Part shown: piece by piece, positions 22,230-30,957 of the stretch
Numbering within the stretch: position 1 is the stretch's first letter
How the letters are laid out: each line of letters opens with the position of its first letter
From: Paenibacillus macerans
GTDB taxonomy: Bacteria; Bacillota; Bacilli; Paenibacillales; Paenibacillaceae
DNA: 64,000 nt
Direction of reading: 5' to 3'
Assembly (NCBI RefSeq): GCF_900454495.1
Contig: NZ_UGSI01000001.1
Coordinates: 4,032,501 to 4,096,500, forward strand
Notes under the pieces: generated by a model
Told to the model about the DNA's origin: nothing
Databases searched by the model: none
Seen by the model: the letters and a program-made list of their open reading frames with translations, nothing else
Made by a program: the position numbers and the translations under genes

Positions 22230-24728
22230 TCAGCTCTGATTTTGCGTATCCAGCATGTTAAGAATCAGAGTAACCGCTTCAGCGCGCGTTATTTGAGCGT
22301 TCGGCGCAAACAACTGTTGCGGTCCTCCTTGCACCAAACCTAGCCGGGCGGCAGCGGAGACTTGCGGAAGTGCCCATTCCGGTATCTCGCTGACGTCTTT
22401 AAAGCCGGGTTTGCCTGCGTTGCCCTCGGCGCCATTTAAGGCGCGGACGATCATGACGGTCGTTTCCGTACGGGTTACTCTTGCTTGCGGGCGAAACGTT
22501 CCGTCTTCATAACCGGAAATGATCCCCGCGCTAACGGCCCGGCCTATTCCTTCCTGGCTCCACCCGGGAAGGCTGTTCTTATCGGCAAACGGCAAGGAGG
22601 GTTCCCTGCTATCCAACTGCAGCGCCCGGCTGAGCATTACCGCCAATTCCGATCTGCTTGCACTGATATCAGGGCGGAAAGAACCGTCCGCATAACCCGT
22701 AACGATGCCTAAACCAGCGGCCCGGGCGATATTTTCCTTGGCCCAATGGCCTTCCGTGTCCGTAAAGTTCCTGGACTGCGGAGAGGCAACCGGTGCAGCT
22801 GCTGTTGCTTCCTCGGTATGCTCCGTATTATCGGGTTTAATGGCATTCCCTGCGGCGGATAGCGGAGCAATGCTGTCCACATCAAACTTGACTTGCACAT
22901 CATACTCGCTAAAGTAGCCTTCGGGCCGCTTGATTTTCACCCAGGCATCGAGCGCGCTCGATAAATTCGCGGCTTCAAACCCGACAACTCGCGTATTGTT
23001 CACTTTATCCTCGCTTAACGTCTTAGTCTCGGTTAAAGTTCCGTTTTGTTTCGTTTTAAAGCTGACGATTTCCTTGCTCTGCTTCATCTCAAAAGAGACC
23101 ATCTGCTTGCCGTCCTGCACCGCAAGCATACCGGGATGTACGACGTATTCGTCGATCTCTGCGGTTTCCAGAGTACCTTTCTTCAGGATGGTATAACCGA
23201 TAGAATATTTTCCGTCCTTCAGCACGAAATCTTGTTTGGCAACGGGTGTTACCATGGTCCCGTTTAAAAGGGTAAAGTCGTCAGCTGCGTCAAGCTCGCC
23301 GATCGAATCCGGATAAAATTGAATCTGCACATCATACGAATTGAAGTAATTGTACTCCGGCCATTCGATCTTAACCCAGGCATCCGCGATTTCTTTCAGG
23401 TTATCCACTCTGAATTTCACGACCCGCGTATTCGCCGTTTCATCGGTGCCGACCGTATTAACTTCCTCGTCCCCGACTTTAAAACCGGTAATTTCTTCGC
23501 TTTGCTTAAAAGTCATGTAGATATAATAATTACTTCCGCTTACTTCCAAAATCGCGGGATGCTGCACGTACCCGTCCATCACGGATGGACTACTCGTTCC
23601 GTATTTCAAAAACTTGAACATGATGGTGTATTTTCCGTTTGCCAAATTGTCTGGATCGATGGGACCCTCCGGCGGATTGACAACTGGCGGATTAACAACC
23701 GGTGGATTGACAACCGGTGGATTCCCGGTCGACGGATTGCCGCCCGGATTTCCGCCATTATCGATCGGCGTAATGTTGTCCGTGTCAAACTTCAGGTCGA
23801 CATCATAGGAGTTGAAATAGTTGAATTCCGGCCATGCAATGGTAACGTACCCGTTTAACGCCGCCGATAGATCATCCACTTTAAACTGGATGTCCCGCGT
23901 ATTCCCCTCTTCATAAGTACTGAGCGTAACGGTTTCCTGCAACGCGCCGTTCTGCTCAACCTGAAAGCTCGTAATTTCCTTGCTTTGCTTGAGCGTAAAC
24001 GATACATACTGCACGCCGTCCTTCACCGTCAGCGTCCCCGGCTTCACCGTATACCCGTCCATGACCGACGTTTCCGCCGTGCCGTCCTTCAAGATCGTAT
24101 AGCCGATGCTATACTTTCCGTCCGCTAATGCGTCATCCGGTGCAGAGTCATCCGGCGGGGTACCCGTTGACGGATCGTCATCCCCTGGATTGTCTGGAGT
24201 GCCGTCCGTTGGACCGTCATCCGGGTTGCCGGTGGATGGGGTGTCATCCGGATCACCGCCCGAAATAAGCGTAATACTGTCCGTGTCAAACGCCAGATCA
24301 ACATCATAGGAGTTGAAATAGTTGAATTCCGGCCATTCGATGGTGACATAACCGTTCAGCGTCGCCGATAAATCGTCGACTTTAAACTGGATGTCCCGCG
24401 TATTCCCCTCTTCATAAGTACTGAGTGTAACGGTTTCCTGCAACGCGCCGTCCTGCTCAACCTGAAAGCTCGTAATTTCCTTGCTTTGCTTGAGCGTAAA
24501 CGACATATACTGCACCCCGTTCTCCACGGTCAGCGTCCCTGGCTTCTCCACATATGTTTCCATGACCGAGGCTTGGGTCGTACCATCCTTCAAAATCGAG
24601 TAATCGATGCTGTACACTCCGTCAGCCAGGTCGGACGCCGCACGAGCCGGGGCTTGAGGGAATAAGGATAACAATAAAACTGCAATCGCAAAAACGGCTG
24701 CCGCCGATTTACTAAACAACTTGTTCAA
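22230..24728 (-). CDS. S-layer-anchored haem-binding protein, four NEAT domains plus three SLH
   Basis: An 832-residue secreted protein with signal peptide 1-31. NEAT domains lie at about 34-146, 191-310, 351-470 and 491-612. Each has the terminal YxxxY of the haem pocket (Y127/Y131, Y294/Y298, Y451/Y455, Y595/Y599). Domains 1-3 have the SxxxxY lip (SVMETY, SVMDGY, SVMDGY), while domain 4 has AEIDEY. Linkers are acidic, Thr/Pro-rich or made of NPPVV repeats. Residues about 644-832 are three SLH motifs (GHWAKENI, VTGYADGSFRP and so on) for binding secondary cell-wall polymer. It resembles the NEAT-SLH protein BslK of Bacillus anthracis in plan. It probably takes haem at the surface and passes it inward. 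Confidence 0.95.
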   Translation of the reverse strand: MNKLFSKSAAAVFAIAVLLLSLFPQAPARAASDLADGVYSIDYSILKDGTTQASVMETYVEKPGTLTVENGVQYMSFTLKQSKEITSFQVEQDGALQETVTLSTYEEGNTRDIQFKVDDLSATLNGYVTIEWPEFNYFNSYDVDLAFDTDSITLISGGDPDDTPSTGNPDDGPTDGTPDNPGDDDPSTGTPPDDSAPDDALADGKYSIGYTILKDGTAETSVMDGYTVKPGTLTVKDGVQYVSFTLKQSKEITSFQVEQNGALQETVTLSTYEEGNTRDIQFKVDDLSAALNGYVTIAWPEFNYFNSYDVDLKFDTDNITPIDNGGNPGGNPSTGNPPVVNPPVVNPPVVNPPEGPIDPDNLANGKYTIMFKFLKYGTSSPSVMDGYVQHPAILEVSGSNYYIYMTFKQSEEITGFKVGDEEVNTVGTDETANTRVVKFRVDNLKEIADAWVKIEWPEYNYFNSYDVQIQFYPDSIGELDAADDFTLLNGTMVTPVAKQDFVLKDGKYSIGYTILKKGTLETAEIDEYVVHPGMLAVQDGKQMVSFEMKQSKEIVSFKTKQNGTLTETKTLSEDKVNNTRVVGFEAANLSSALDAWVKIKRPEGYFSEYDVQVKFDVDSIAPLSAAGNAIKPDNTEHTEEATAAAPVASPQSRNFTDTEGHWAKENIARAAGLGIVTGYADGSFRPDISASRSELAVMLSRALQLDSREPSLPFADKNSLPGWSQEGIGRAVSAGIISGYEDGTFRPQARVTRTETTVMIVRALNGAEGNAGKPGFKDVSEIPEWALPQVSAAARLGLVQGGPQQLFAPNAQITRAEAVTLILNMLDTQNQS

Positions 24729-24764
24729 ATTCTGGCCTCCTGCTCATACTGATTTTCGAACGTA

Positions 24765-25538
24765 CTATTTTTTGTTCCTCTCGGCTGTTAACACCTGCCG
24801 GAAAACAAATACCGACGAAACGATAAACAACAAAATAAGCGCCAAAACCGGAGTCCTGTCTCCTGTTTTCGGATTCGGAATTTCCCGGTCGCCCGAGCCC
24901 GTTTCGCTCGCGGAATCCCCCGTCTCGTCACCTGCGTTGTTCAAAGCCGCCGATTTGCCGGTCCGTTCGCTCGCGGGCTTCTCCGGGACGGCAGCTGCCG
25001 AGCCTGGAGATGGAGAATTTCCTTTGTCCACGGAAGCTTCCGCTTTTGAACTCGCCGCGCTTTCGCTTTCCTTCAGGCTGTCTTCGTCAAAGCTTAAGCG
25101 AATCGTATAGTCATGGTCGTAATCGACGGATTCGACCGTCACATGAATCTTTGATTCCAACGGAACGGTTAAATCGGCCACCGGAAAACGCACCAACCGT
25201 GTGTCCGCGGCCGGGTCTTCTTTCACGACCTCCACATCCGCAAACCCGCTGCCTGAAGGCGCCTTATATTCCGTAATCCATGCGCTGTGGTTCAGCGTTA
25301 CTTCGACCTGCATTTTCCCGTCCTTGACATGCACCGTTGCCGGCTTCTCCCAATAATCGTTTGCCATCGACACCGAATCATTTTCCGCTTTCAACACCGT
25401 GTAATCGATCGTGTATGTACCGTCCCGGAGGACGGATGCGGCCTGAGCCCTGCTTGTGAACAGCAAAATTGCCAGCAAAAACGCGCAGGTAAGAAACGCA
25501 GCAACTCGAAGCGGCGAAATAGTGCTTTGATGCTTCAT
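24765..25538 (-). CDS. Sortase-B-anchored NEAT haem-binding protein
   Basis: A 257-residue wall protein: signal peptide 1-33, one NEAT domain at about 36-157 with SMANDY as SxxxxY lip and YDHDY as YxxxY, then a Ser/Ala/Pro-rich spacer. The C-terminal sorting signal has NPKTG at 222-226, a hydrophobic stretch and the tail RNKK. The NPKTG motif matches class B sortase signals, and srtB lies in the same minus-strand cluster. It plays the IsdC role of passing haem through peptidoglycan to the membrane lipoprotein. It sits 36 bp downstream of the NEAT-only gene. Confidence 0.94.
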   Translation of the reverse strand: MKHQSTISPLRVAAFLTCAFLLAILLFTSRAQAASVLRDGTYTIDYTVLKAENDSVSMANDYWEKPATVHVKDGKMQVEVTLNHSAWITEYKAPSGSGFADVEVVKEDPAADTRLVRFPVADLTVPLESKIHVTVESVDYDHDYTIRLSFDEDSLKESESAASSKAEASVDKGNSPSPGSAAAVPEKPASERTGKSAALNNAGDETGDSASETGSGDREIPNPKTGDRTPVLALILLFIVSSVFVFRQVLTAERNKK

Positions 25539-25572
25539 GACTTCCTCCTCTTAAGCTGCAACACTCCACAAA

Positions 25573-26034
25573 TTATTGGGCTGCAGCCGAACTTTCGTCA
25601 AAAGCCAAGCGAATGTCATAATAGCCGGAATATCCGATCGCCGGAATGGAAACGGTAATTTTGGCATTCGTCGGGCTCGTTAATCCTTCGAGCGGGAATT
25701 GAACGACTCTTGTGTTGGCGGCGCTGTTTGAGCTGACGGTTTGCGCTTCCACAAACGTTCCTCCTTGTTCCACCTCAAGCTTTGTAATCCAACTGCTAGA
25801 GTTCAATTGAACCTGCGCATAAACCTCTCCGTTCTCCACAACAACAGTAGCGGGTTTGGCGAAATAGGTATCGGCCATCGATGCCGTATCGCTGTCCGCT
25901 TTAAGTACTGTATAATTTACCGAATAAGTCCCGTCTGCCAAGTTGACGGCAGCCAATGCCGCCGGGATAACCAGCAGTGACAAAATACCGGCAAGCACCA
26001 ATGCGGAGAACCGTTTACCCAACCCTTTTATCAT
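25573..26034 (-). CDS. Secreted single-NEAT haemophore (IsdX1-like)
   Basis: A 153-residue protein with signal peptide (to about residue 29, LAAVNLADG follows) and one NEAT domain with SMADTY and YSGYYDI (YxxxY). It has no sorting signal, SLH motif or TM after the NEAT domain, so it should be released, like IsdX1 of Bacillus anthracis, to scavenge haem. It is the first gene of the minus-strand operon, directly behind a Fur box. GGGAGG lies before the ATG. Confidence 0.92.
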   Translation of the reverse strand: MIKGLGKRFSALVLAGILSLLVIPAALAAVNLADGTYSVNYTVLKADSDTASMADTYFAKPATVVVENGEVYAQVQLNSSSWITKLEVEQGGTFVEAQTVSSNSAANTRVVQFPLEGLTSPTNAKITVSIPAIGYSGYYDIRLAFDESSAAAQ

Positions 26035-26070
26035 GAGAAAAACCTCCCTAATTCAATAATTAATTCAGTT

Positions 26071-26102
26071 AATAATGATAATCATTCTCAATAGATGTTC
26101 AA
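26071..26102 (-). promoter_or_regulatory. Fur-controlled promoter of the minus-strand haem operon
   Basis: A Fur-box-like 19-mer at 26071-26089 matches the consensus GATAATGATAATCATTATC at 17 of 19 positions. It overlaps a candidate minus-strand promoter with TTGAAC (26102-26097), a 16-bp spacer and TATCAT (26080-26075). Repression by Fur under iron-replete conditions follows from established knowledge. Confidence 0.85.
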
Positions 26103-26332
26103 AAAAAAACCGCCCTATTCACTTCGATTTTCAGCCTCTCCGACAACGAACGACAACCAAACAAACTCATATGCGCTTACCCATTTAATCCCTCCAATCC
26201 CTTGCAATTAGCCACACCGACAAAACTAACCGTGTGCTGTCTCAAATGCTATCTCAACCATTTCGAATTTGTCAATATTAAAATTTTTAATCTAAATCCT
26301 GTCTTTTTCCAAAAGTAATTATTAAAATTTTA

Positions 26333-26361
26333 TTGACAGTGAGAATGATATTCATTATCAT
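26333..26361 (+). promoter_or_regulatory. Fur-controlled promoter of the plus-strand haem operon
   Basis: TTGACA (26333-26338), a 17-bp spacer and TATCAT (26356-26361). A second Fur-box-like 19-mer at 26341-26359 (17 of 19 consensus positions) fills the spacer and -10. The about 250 bp between the two Fur sites are AT-rich and hold no evident gene. Confidence 0.88.
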
Positions 26362-26402
26362 TTGTCTTGAAAAATTCACATGTCAGTTTCTAGGAGGTAT
26401 AC

Positions 26403-27377
26403 GTGAAAAGCCGTTGGTTTATGCTTGCCGCCATTTGGCTAAGTTTATCCGGATGTCAAGCACCGGGGTCCCATCCCCTTGCGGATTCGGGCGAACCCAG
26501 CTCGGCCGGGGCCGCGGTGGTGATCGAGGATTTTGCGGGAAGACAGATTACATTCGACCGGGTGCCGCAAAAGATTGTCGCCCTAAGCGGCGGGGATTTG
26601 AATATCGCCTATGCGTTGGGCGGGACGATCGTGGGGCGGCCGACGGTCAGCGAAACTGGCGGAACTTCAGAGCCTTTGCCGGATTCTCTGAAAAATGCGG
26701 AGCAAATCGGGACGACGCATGAGATCGATTTTGAAAAAATCGCCATGCTGGCGCCCGATGCCGTGCTTGGCAACGCCGCGCTGAACGCTCAGGACGCTGC
26801 GGTTATCGGGAACCTGGGCTCGCAAATGGTGCTGACCACAGCCAACTCGATCGCCGACATCAAAGAACAGATTCGGCTGTTCGGACAAATGCTGCGGCAG
26901 ACCGAACGGGCAGAGCAACTGGTCGCGGACCTTGATGAGCAGTTGGCCGCCTACCAAGCCGCCGTGGAGGAAAAAGACAAGCCAAAAGCGCTCCTGGTCT
27001 ACGGCGCTCCCGGCACATACATGGCCGCGCTGCCGAACTCGCTCGGCGGGGATATTTTGGCTTACGCGGGCGGCGCCAACATCGCCGAGGATTTTCCCGG
27101 ACTCGATAAATTCCCGCAGTACGCCCAATTAAACGTTGAGCGGATTGCCCAAGCCAACCCGCAATATATTTTTATCATGACCCATGGCGATGCCGGCAAA
27201 GTCAAGCAGGGGCTGCTTAAAGAACTGCAGCAAAACGAAGCTTGGAGCGGGATCGACGCCGTCAAGCATAACCGGGTTGAAGTGCTTCCCGGAGATTTGT
27301 TCGGCACCAATCCAGGTATCCGGGTGACCGAATCGGTCGAGTTGCTCCACAGTTTGCTGAAAGGCGGAACCTCTTGA
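26403..27377 (+). CDS. Haem/siderophore-binding lipoprotein of second importer
   Basis: A 324-residue substrate-binding protein starting with GTG, TAGGAGG upstream. The signal peptide ends with the lipobox LSGC (Cys19). The fold is the iron-chelate type (DFAGRQITFDRVPQKIVAL). A Tyr/His-bearing loop (IMTHGDAGKVK) and YGAPGTYMAAL are placed as in haem-binding HmuT/IsdE proteins. It is only distantly similar to the IsdE-like protein on the other strand. It heads a four-gene operon ending in a haem oxygenase, which makes haem the likely ligand. Confidence 0.88.
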   Translation: MKSRWFMLAAIWLSLSGCQAPGSHPLADSGEPSSAGAAVVIEDFAGRQITFDRVPQKIVALSGGDLNIAYALGGTIVGRPTVSETGGTSEPLPDSLKNAEQIGTTHEIDFEKIAMLAPDAVLGNAALNAQDAAVIGNLGSQMVLTTANSIADIKEQIRLFGQMLRQTERAEQLVADLDEQLAAYQAAVEEKDKPKALLVYGAPGTYMAALPNSLGGDILAYAGGANIAEDFPGLDKFPQYAQLNVERIAQANPQYIFIMTHGDAGKVKQGLLKELQQNEAWSGIDAVKHNRVEVLPGDLFGTNPGIRVTESVELLHSLLKGGTS

Positions 27378-28372
27378 TGGGCCGGCTGAAACAAGCAAAA
27401 CGGAAATATGTCCTGCTCATTCTTGCCCCGGCGGCCCTCCTGATGCTTATTGCTTACGGTTTGTCTTACGGCTCGGTCCCGGTTCCCCTCTCGTCCGTTT
27501 GGCAGGCGCTGACCTCCGAAAGCACGGCGCAATACGAGACGATTATCGTGAACCTCAGGCTTCCCCGCGTGTTGATTGCCATGCTGGTCGGCGCATGCCT
27601 TGCGGCATCGGGGAGCCTTTTGCAGGGGGTGATGAAAAATCCGCTGGCCGACCCGGGCATTATCGGCGTGACGTCGGGCGGCGGGATCGCGGCCATTGCC
27701 GGCATGCTGATTTTTCCCGAATGGAGCTATATGCTGCCGCTCATTGCGTTTGCCGGAGCGCTAATAACCTCCCTGGCTGTTTATCTGCTGTCCTGGGATA
27801 ACGGCACCTCCCCGTTCAAGATCGTCCTGGCCGGGGTTGCCGTCAACGCCCTGCTCGGCGCCGCCATGAACGCGGTGATGGTGATGTACAGCGACCGGGT
27901 TCAGGCCGTGCTCCCCTGGCTGGCGGGAGGGCTGAACGGGCGAAGCTGGGCGCATTTGCTATTCATGCTGCCCTACGCGGCCGCAGGCCTTTTGCTCAGC
28001 ATCCTGGCGATCAAGCCGGCCAATTTGCTGCTGCTCGGCGACGACGCAAGCCGTCTGCTGGGGCAACGGGTCGAATTGCACCGGTTTGCGCTCATTGCGC
28101 TTTCGTCGCTCCTGGCCGGCGCGGCCGTCAGCGTCGCCGGTCTGGTCGGCTTCGTTGGTCTCGTCGTGCCGCATGCCGTTCGCATGCTGGCCGGAGAGGA
28201 TTACCGCTTTCTGCTGCCGTTATCGATCCTTTGGGGAGCGGCACTGGTCCTGTTCGCCGATATCGCGGCCCGCTCCTGGTTCGATCCGATCGAACTGCCG
28301 GTCGGCGTGCTGCTTGCCGGATTGGGAGCACCATTTTTCCTGTACCTGCTTAAAAAACGGAGGATGATGTAA
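27377..28372 (+). CDS. Haem/siderophore permease of second importer (FecCD family)
   Basis: A permease of about 331 residues with ten TMs and the motifs VNLRLPRVLIAMLVGACLA, NPLADPGIIGVTSGGG and GLVGFVGLVVPHAVRMLAG. The ATG overlaps the lipoprotein stop as TGATG; a TTG codon just before it is less likely. Its stop overlaps the ATPase start as TAATG. Confidence 0.93.
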   Translation: MGRLKQAKRKYVLLILAPAALLMLIAYGLSYGSVPVPLSSVWQALTSESTAQYETIIVNLRLPRVLIAMLVGACLAASGSLLQGVMKNPLADPGIIGVTSGGGIAAIAGMLIFPEWSYMLPLIAFAGALITSLAVYLLSWDNGTSPFKIVLAGVAVNALLGAAMNAVMVMYSDRVQAVLPWLAGGLNGRSWAHLLFMLPYAAAGLLLSILAIKPANLLLLGDDASRLLGQRVELHRFALIALSSLLAGAAVSVAGLVGFVGLVVPHAVRMLAGEDYRFLLPLSILWGAALVLFADIAARSWFDPIELPVGVLLAGLGAPFFLYLLKKRRMM

Positions 28373-29172
28373 TGACGGCCTTAGAGACACTGGAAATTTC
28401 CGCGAGTCACGGCATGTTTTCGCTGCGCGAAGTTTCCGTCGTATTTCCAAAAGGAAAGATGACGGCGATTGTCGGTCCCAACGGTTCCGGCAAATCCACG
28501 CTGCTGAAAGCTTTGTCCCGCCTGCTCGGGATCCGTGCTGGAGATATACGGATGGATGGCAAACCGATCCCTCAATACGGGACCGCCGAATTCGCGCGAA
28601 AATTAACGATGCTTCCGCAAAGCGGCGCGTTTCTTCCGAACTTGACCGTGCGCGAGCTTGTCGCTTACGGCCGGTATCCTTACAAACGCTTATTCCGGCA
28701 CCACATGAACGATGAGGACCGGCGGATCATCGACTGGGCAATGACCGTTACGGGTACCAGTGGGCACGCGGATCAGCTTTTCCATACTTTATCGGGAGGT
28801 GAACAGCAAAAGGTACGCATCGCCATGGCGTTGGCCCAAAAAACGGATATGCTCCTGCTTGACGAGCCGACCACCTACCTGGATATCGCCCGTCAGTTGG
28901 AGATCCTGGAACATTTAAAGCAAATCAACGAAACCTTTGGGATTACGATGGTTATGGTGCTGCACGATTTGCAGCAGGCCGCCAGATATTGCGATTACCT
29001 GGTCGCTATGAAACAGGGGGCGGTTGTGGCCGAGGGGGCCCCGCAGGAGATGCTGACCGCAGCTTTTTTCCGGGGCGTTTATGAGATTGAAGCCAGAGTC
29101 AAATTTGAGGAAAACGAACTGGTCGTTATTCCTTTGTATTCCATTTCCGATAAGGAGGAGAACTCGAGATGA
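28372..29172 (+). CDS. Haem/siderophore ABC ATPase of second importer
   Basis: A 266-residue ATPase with Walker A GPNGSGKST, Q-loop LPQSGAF, signature LSGGEQQKVRIA, Walker B LLLDEPTTYLD and switch HDLQQA. It belongs to the FepC/HmuV class. Its stop overlaps the haem oxygenase start (ATGA), so uptake and degradation are made together. Confidence 0.93.
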   Translation: MTALETLEISASHGMFSLREVSVVFPKGKMTAIVGPNGSGKSTLLKALSRLLGIRAGDIRMDGKPIPQYGTAEFARKLTMLPQSGAFLPNLTVRELVAYGRYPYKRLFRHHMNDEDRRIIDWAMTVTGTSGHADQLFHTLSGGEQQKVRIAMALAQKTDMLLLDEPTTYLDIARQLEILEHLKQINETFGITMVMVLHDLQQAARYCDYLVAMKQGAVVAEGAPQEMLTAAFFRGVYEIEARVKFEENELVVIPLYSISDKEENSR

Positions 29173-29489
29173 TCATCGTGACGAACACAAGCCAAATTAA
29201 AAAGGGAGAAGCCGGCAAACTCATCGAGCGTTTCAACAAAACCGGCAAGGTGGAATTGATGTCAGGTTTTCTCGGCTTGGAAGTGATGCTGACCGAAAAC
29301 ACGAAAGAATATGATGAAGTAACGGTCAGCACCCGTTGGAACACGAAGGATGATTTCCACCGGTGGACGCAAAGCGACGCCTTCCGCGAATCCCACTCCG
29401 GACGAAACAGCATGCCGGATTATATTTTGAACAATAAAATTACGTTTTACGAAGTTAAAATCGTCCGCGACCCGATCGCCGTTTCCTGA
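29169..29489 (+). CDS. isdG: IsdG-type haem-degrading monooxygenase
   Basis: A 106-residue ABM-fold enzyme. The three residues needed for haem breakdown in IsdG/IsdI are placed as expected: N6, W66 (FHRW) and H76 (FRESH), one less than N7, W67 and H77 of Staphylococcus aureus IsdG. The enzyme opens the haem ring in the cytoplasm and frees iron, using a ruffled haem without a protein oxygenase of the HO-1 fold. Its start overlaps the ATPase gene, so it is the last gene of the Fur-controlled unit. Confidence 0.95.
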   Translation: MIIVTNTSQIKKGEAGKLIERFNKTGKVELMSGFLGLEVMLTENTKEYDEVTVSTRWNTKDDFHRWTQSDAFRESHSGRNSMPDYILNNKITFYEVKIVRDPIAVS

Positions 29490-29585
29490 AGACAGATCCG
29501 GCCGTACAATTGACTTGTGGAAACATTTCCCTCAGAATCTATATAGCTACTAATAATCACCAGTAGAGGAAGAGGCGAAATCACA

Positions 29586-30878
29586 ATGGAAAATCCTATC
29601 GTTAGCCTAAATACGGGACAAAACACCGGCCTTCATGAATCGGATCAACTGCAAATCACCATTCAATGCGCTTCGGCTCCGTCAGCGCTCGATGTCAGCT
29701 GTTTTATGGTGAACGAGAGCGGCAAGGTGCCTTCGGACGACTATTTTGTTTTCTATAATCAAACTGCCGATCCGCAGCAGAGTGCGGTTTTGCAGCAGAT
29801 CGAAAATTTGAAAAGTTCTTTTGCGGTCGATACGCACAAGCTTCGTCAGGCTCCCGTGGAAAAATGCGTATTTACCGCTACCCTTGAGGCGGGAACCTTC
29901 GCGCAGGTGCAGAAATGCCAAGCCATTGTTCGCGCCGGCTCCCAGCAAGTTGTTTATGAGATTACCCAGGCTACGCAAGAAACGGCCCTTATTTTCATCG
30001 AACTCTACAAATACCAGGGCGGCTTCAAAGTCCGGGCCATCGGACGAGGATTTTTCGGAGGACTGAAGCCGCTCGCCGAGTCGTTTGGCGTGGAGGTGGA
30101 GGATAACGCTGCAGCCGAAACGGCCGCGGCCGCGGCACCATCGGCGCCACCGGCGCCGGCCGCTCCTGCCCCCGCTCCAAGCCCGAATCCCGCGCCCGTA
30201 CCTCTGAATCTGTCCAAAATCGATCTGCTCAAACGAAAAGTAACGCTGACTCTCGAGAAAAAGAAGGTCGAACCGATCAGGGCGCGCGTGGCCGTTGTTT
30301 TTGACGCGTCGGGCTCCATGTATCACCTGTACCGCAAAGGTATCGTGCAGGAAGCCTTTGAACGCATACTGGCGATTGCCGCGGCGTTTGACGATAACGG
30401 CGAGCTGGATGTGTGGTTTTTCGCCAAAGATTATTTGCGGGCGCCGAGCGTTACGGCCAGAGACTATGAAAATTACATTGCCCGTACATATACTTTAGGC
30501 AGCAAAGGCGGCACGAACAATGAGCCTCCGGTGATGGAGGATATTATCCGCAAGTACACGGTGGAGGAGCCTAATGTAAGTTTACCGACTTACATTATCT
30601 TCTTTAGCGACGGCGGAGTTGGCCAAAAAAATAAAATTTCCCGGCTTATTACCGAAAGTTCCACCAAAAATTTGTTTTGGCAATTTGTCGGCTTGGGACG
30701 GGCCAATTACGGGGTGCTGCAGAAACTGGACGAAATGCCCGGGCGCTATATCGATAACGCTAATTTCTTTGCGCTGGACGATATTTCGAGCATCAGCGAC
30801 GAAGAGCTGTATGACCGGCTCCTCAACGAGTTCCCGGCATGGATCAAGGAAGCCCGGGCCAAAGGCATATTGGCCTAG
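29586..30878 (+). CDS. TerD-vWA fusion protein (TerF-like)
   Basis: A 430-residue cytoplasmic protein. Residues about 1-175 are a TerD/stress-protein domain (LNTGQNTGL, DYFVFYNQ, IFIELYKYQGGFKVRAIGRGF). An Ala/Pro-rich linker at about 180-210 leads to a von Willebrand A domain (about 235-425) with the MIDAS motif DASGSM and the further Thr/Asp sites in TLGSKGGTN and FFSDGG, as in the C-terminal domain of TerF. Ter proteins are linked to tellurite, phage and envelope-stress resistance and bind Ca2+ or other metals. No other ter gene is in the window, so it stands alone. It lies 96 bp after the haem oxygenase and has a strong terminator. Confidence 0.87.
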   Translation: MENPIVSLNTGQNTGLHESDQLQITIQCASAPSALDVSCFMVNESGKVPSDDYFVFYNQTADPQQSAVLQQIENLKSSFAVDTHKLRQAPVEKCVFTATLEAGTFAQVQKCQAIVRAGSQQVVYEITQATQETALIFIELYKYQGGFKVRAIGRGFFGGLKPLAESFGVEVEDNAAAETAAAAAPSAPPAPAAPAPAPSPNPAPVPLNLSKIDLLKRKVTLTLEKKKVEPIRARVAVVFDASGSMYHLYRKGIVQEAFERILAIAAAFDDNGELDVWFFAKDYLRAPSVTARDYENYIARTYTLGSKGGTNNEPPVMEDIIRKYTVEEPNVSLPTYIIFFSDGGVGQKNKISRLITESSTKNLFWQFVGLGRANYGVLQKLDEMPGRYIDNANFFALDDISSISDEELYDRLLNEFPAWIKEARAKGILA

Positions 30879-30887
30879 TTCGTAAGA

Positions 30888-30934
30888 AAAACGGAAAGAC
30901 GCTGCCCAAATTGCTGGCATCGTCTTTCCGTTTT
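30888..30934. terminator. Bidirectional terminator
   Basis: A 14-bp perfect stem AAAACGGAAAGACG/CGTCTTTCCGTTTT ends in a T-run on the plus strand (TTTTTT) and an A-run at its 5' base, serving both the TerF-like gene and the convergent anti-sigma gene. Confidence 0.9.
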
Positions 30935-30957
30935 TTGGCTTCACTTCAGTTTGCGCC

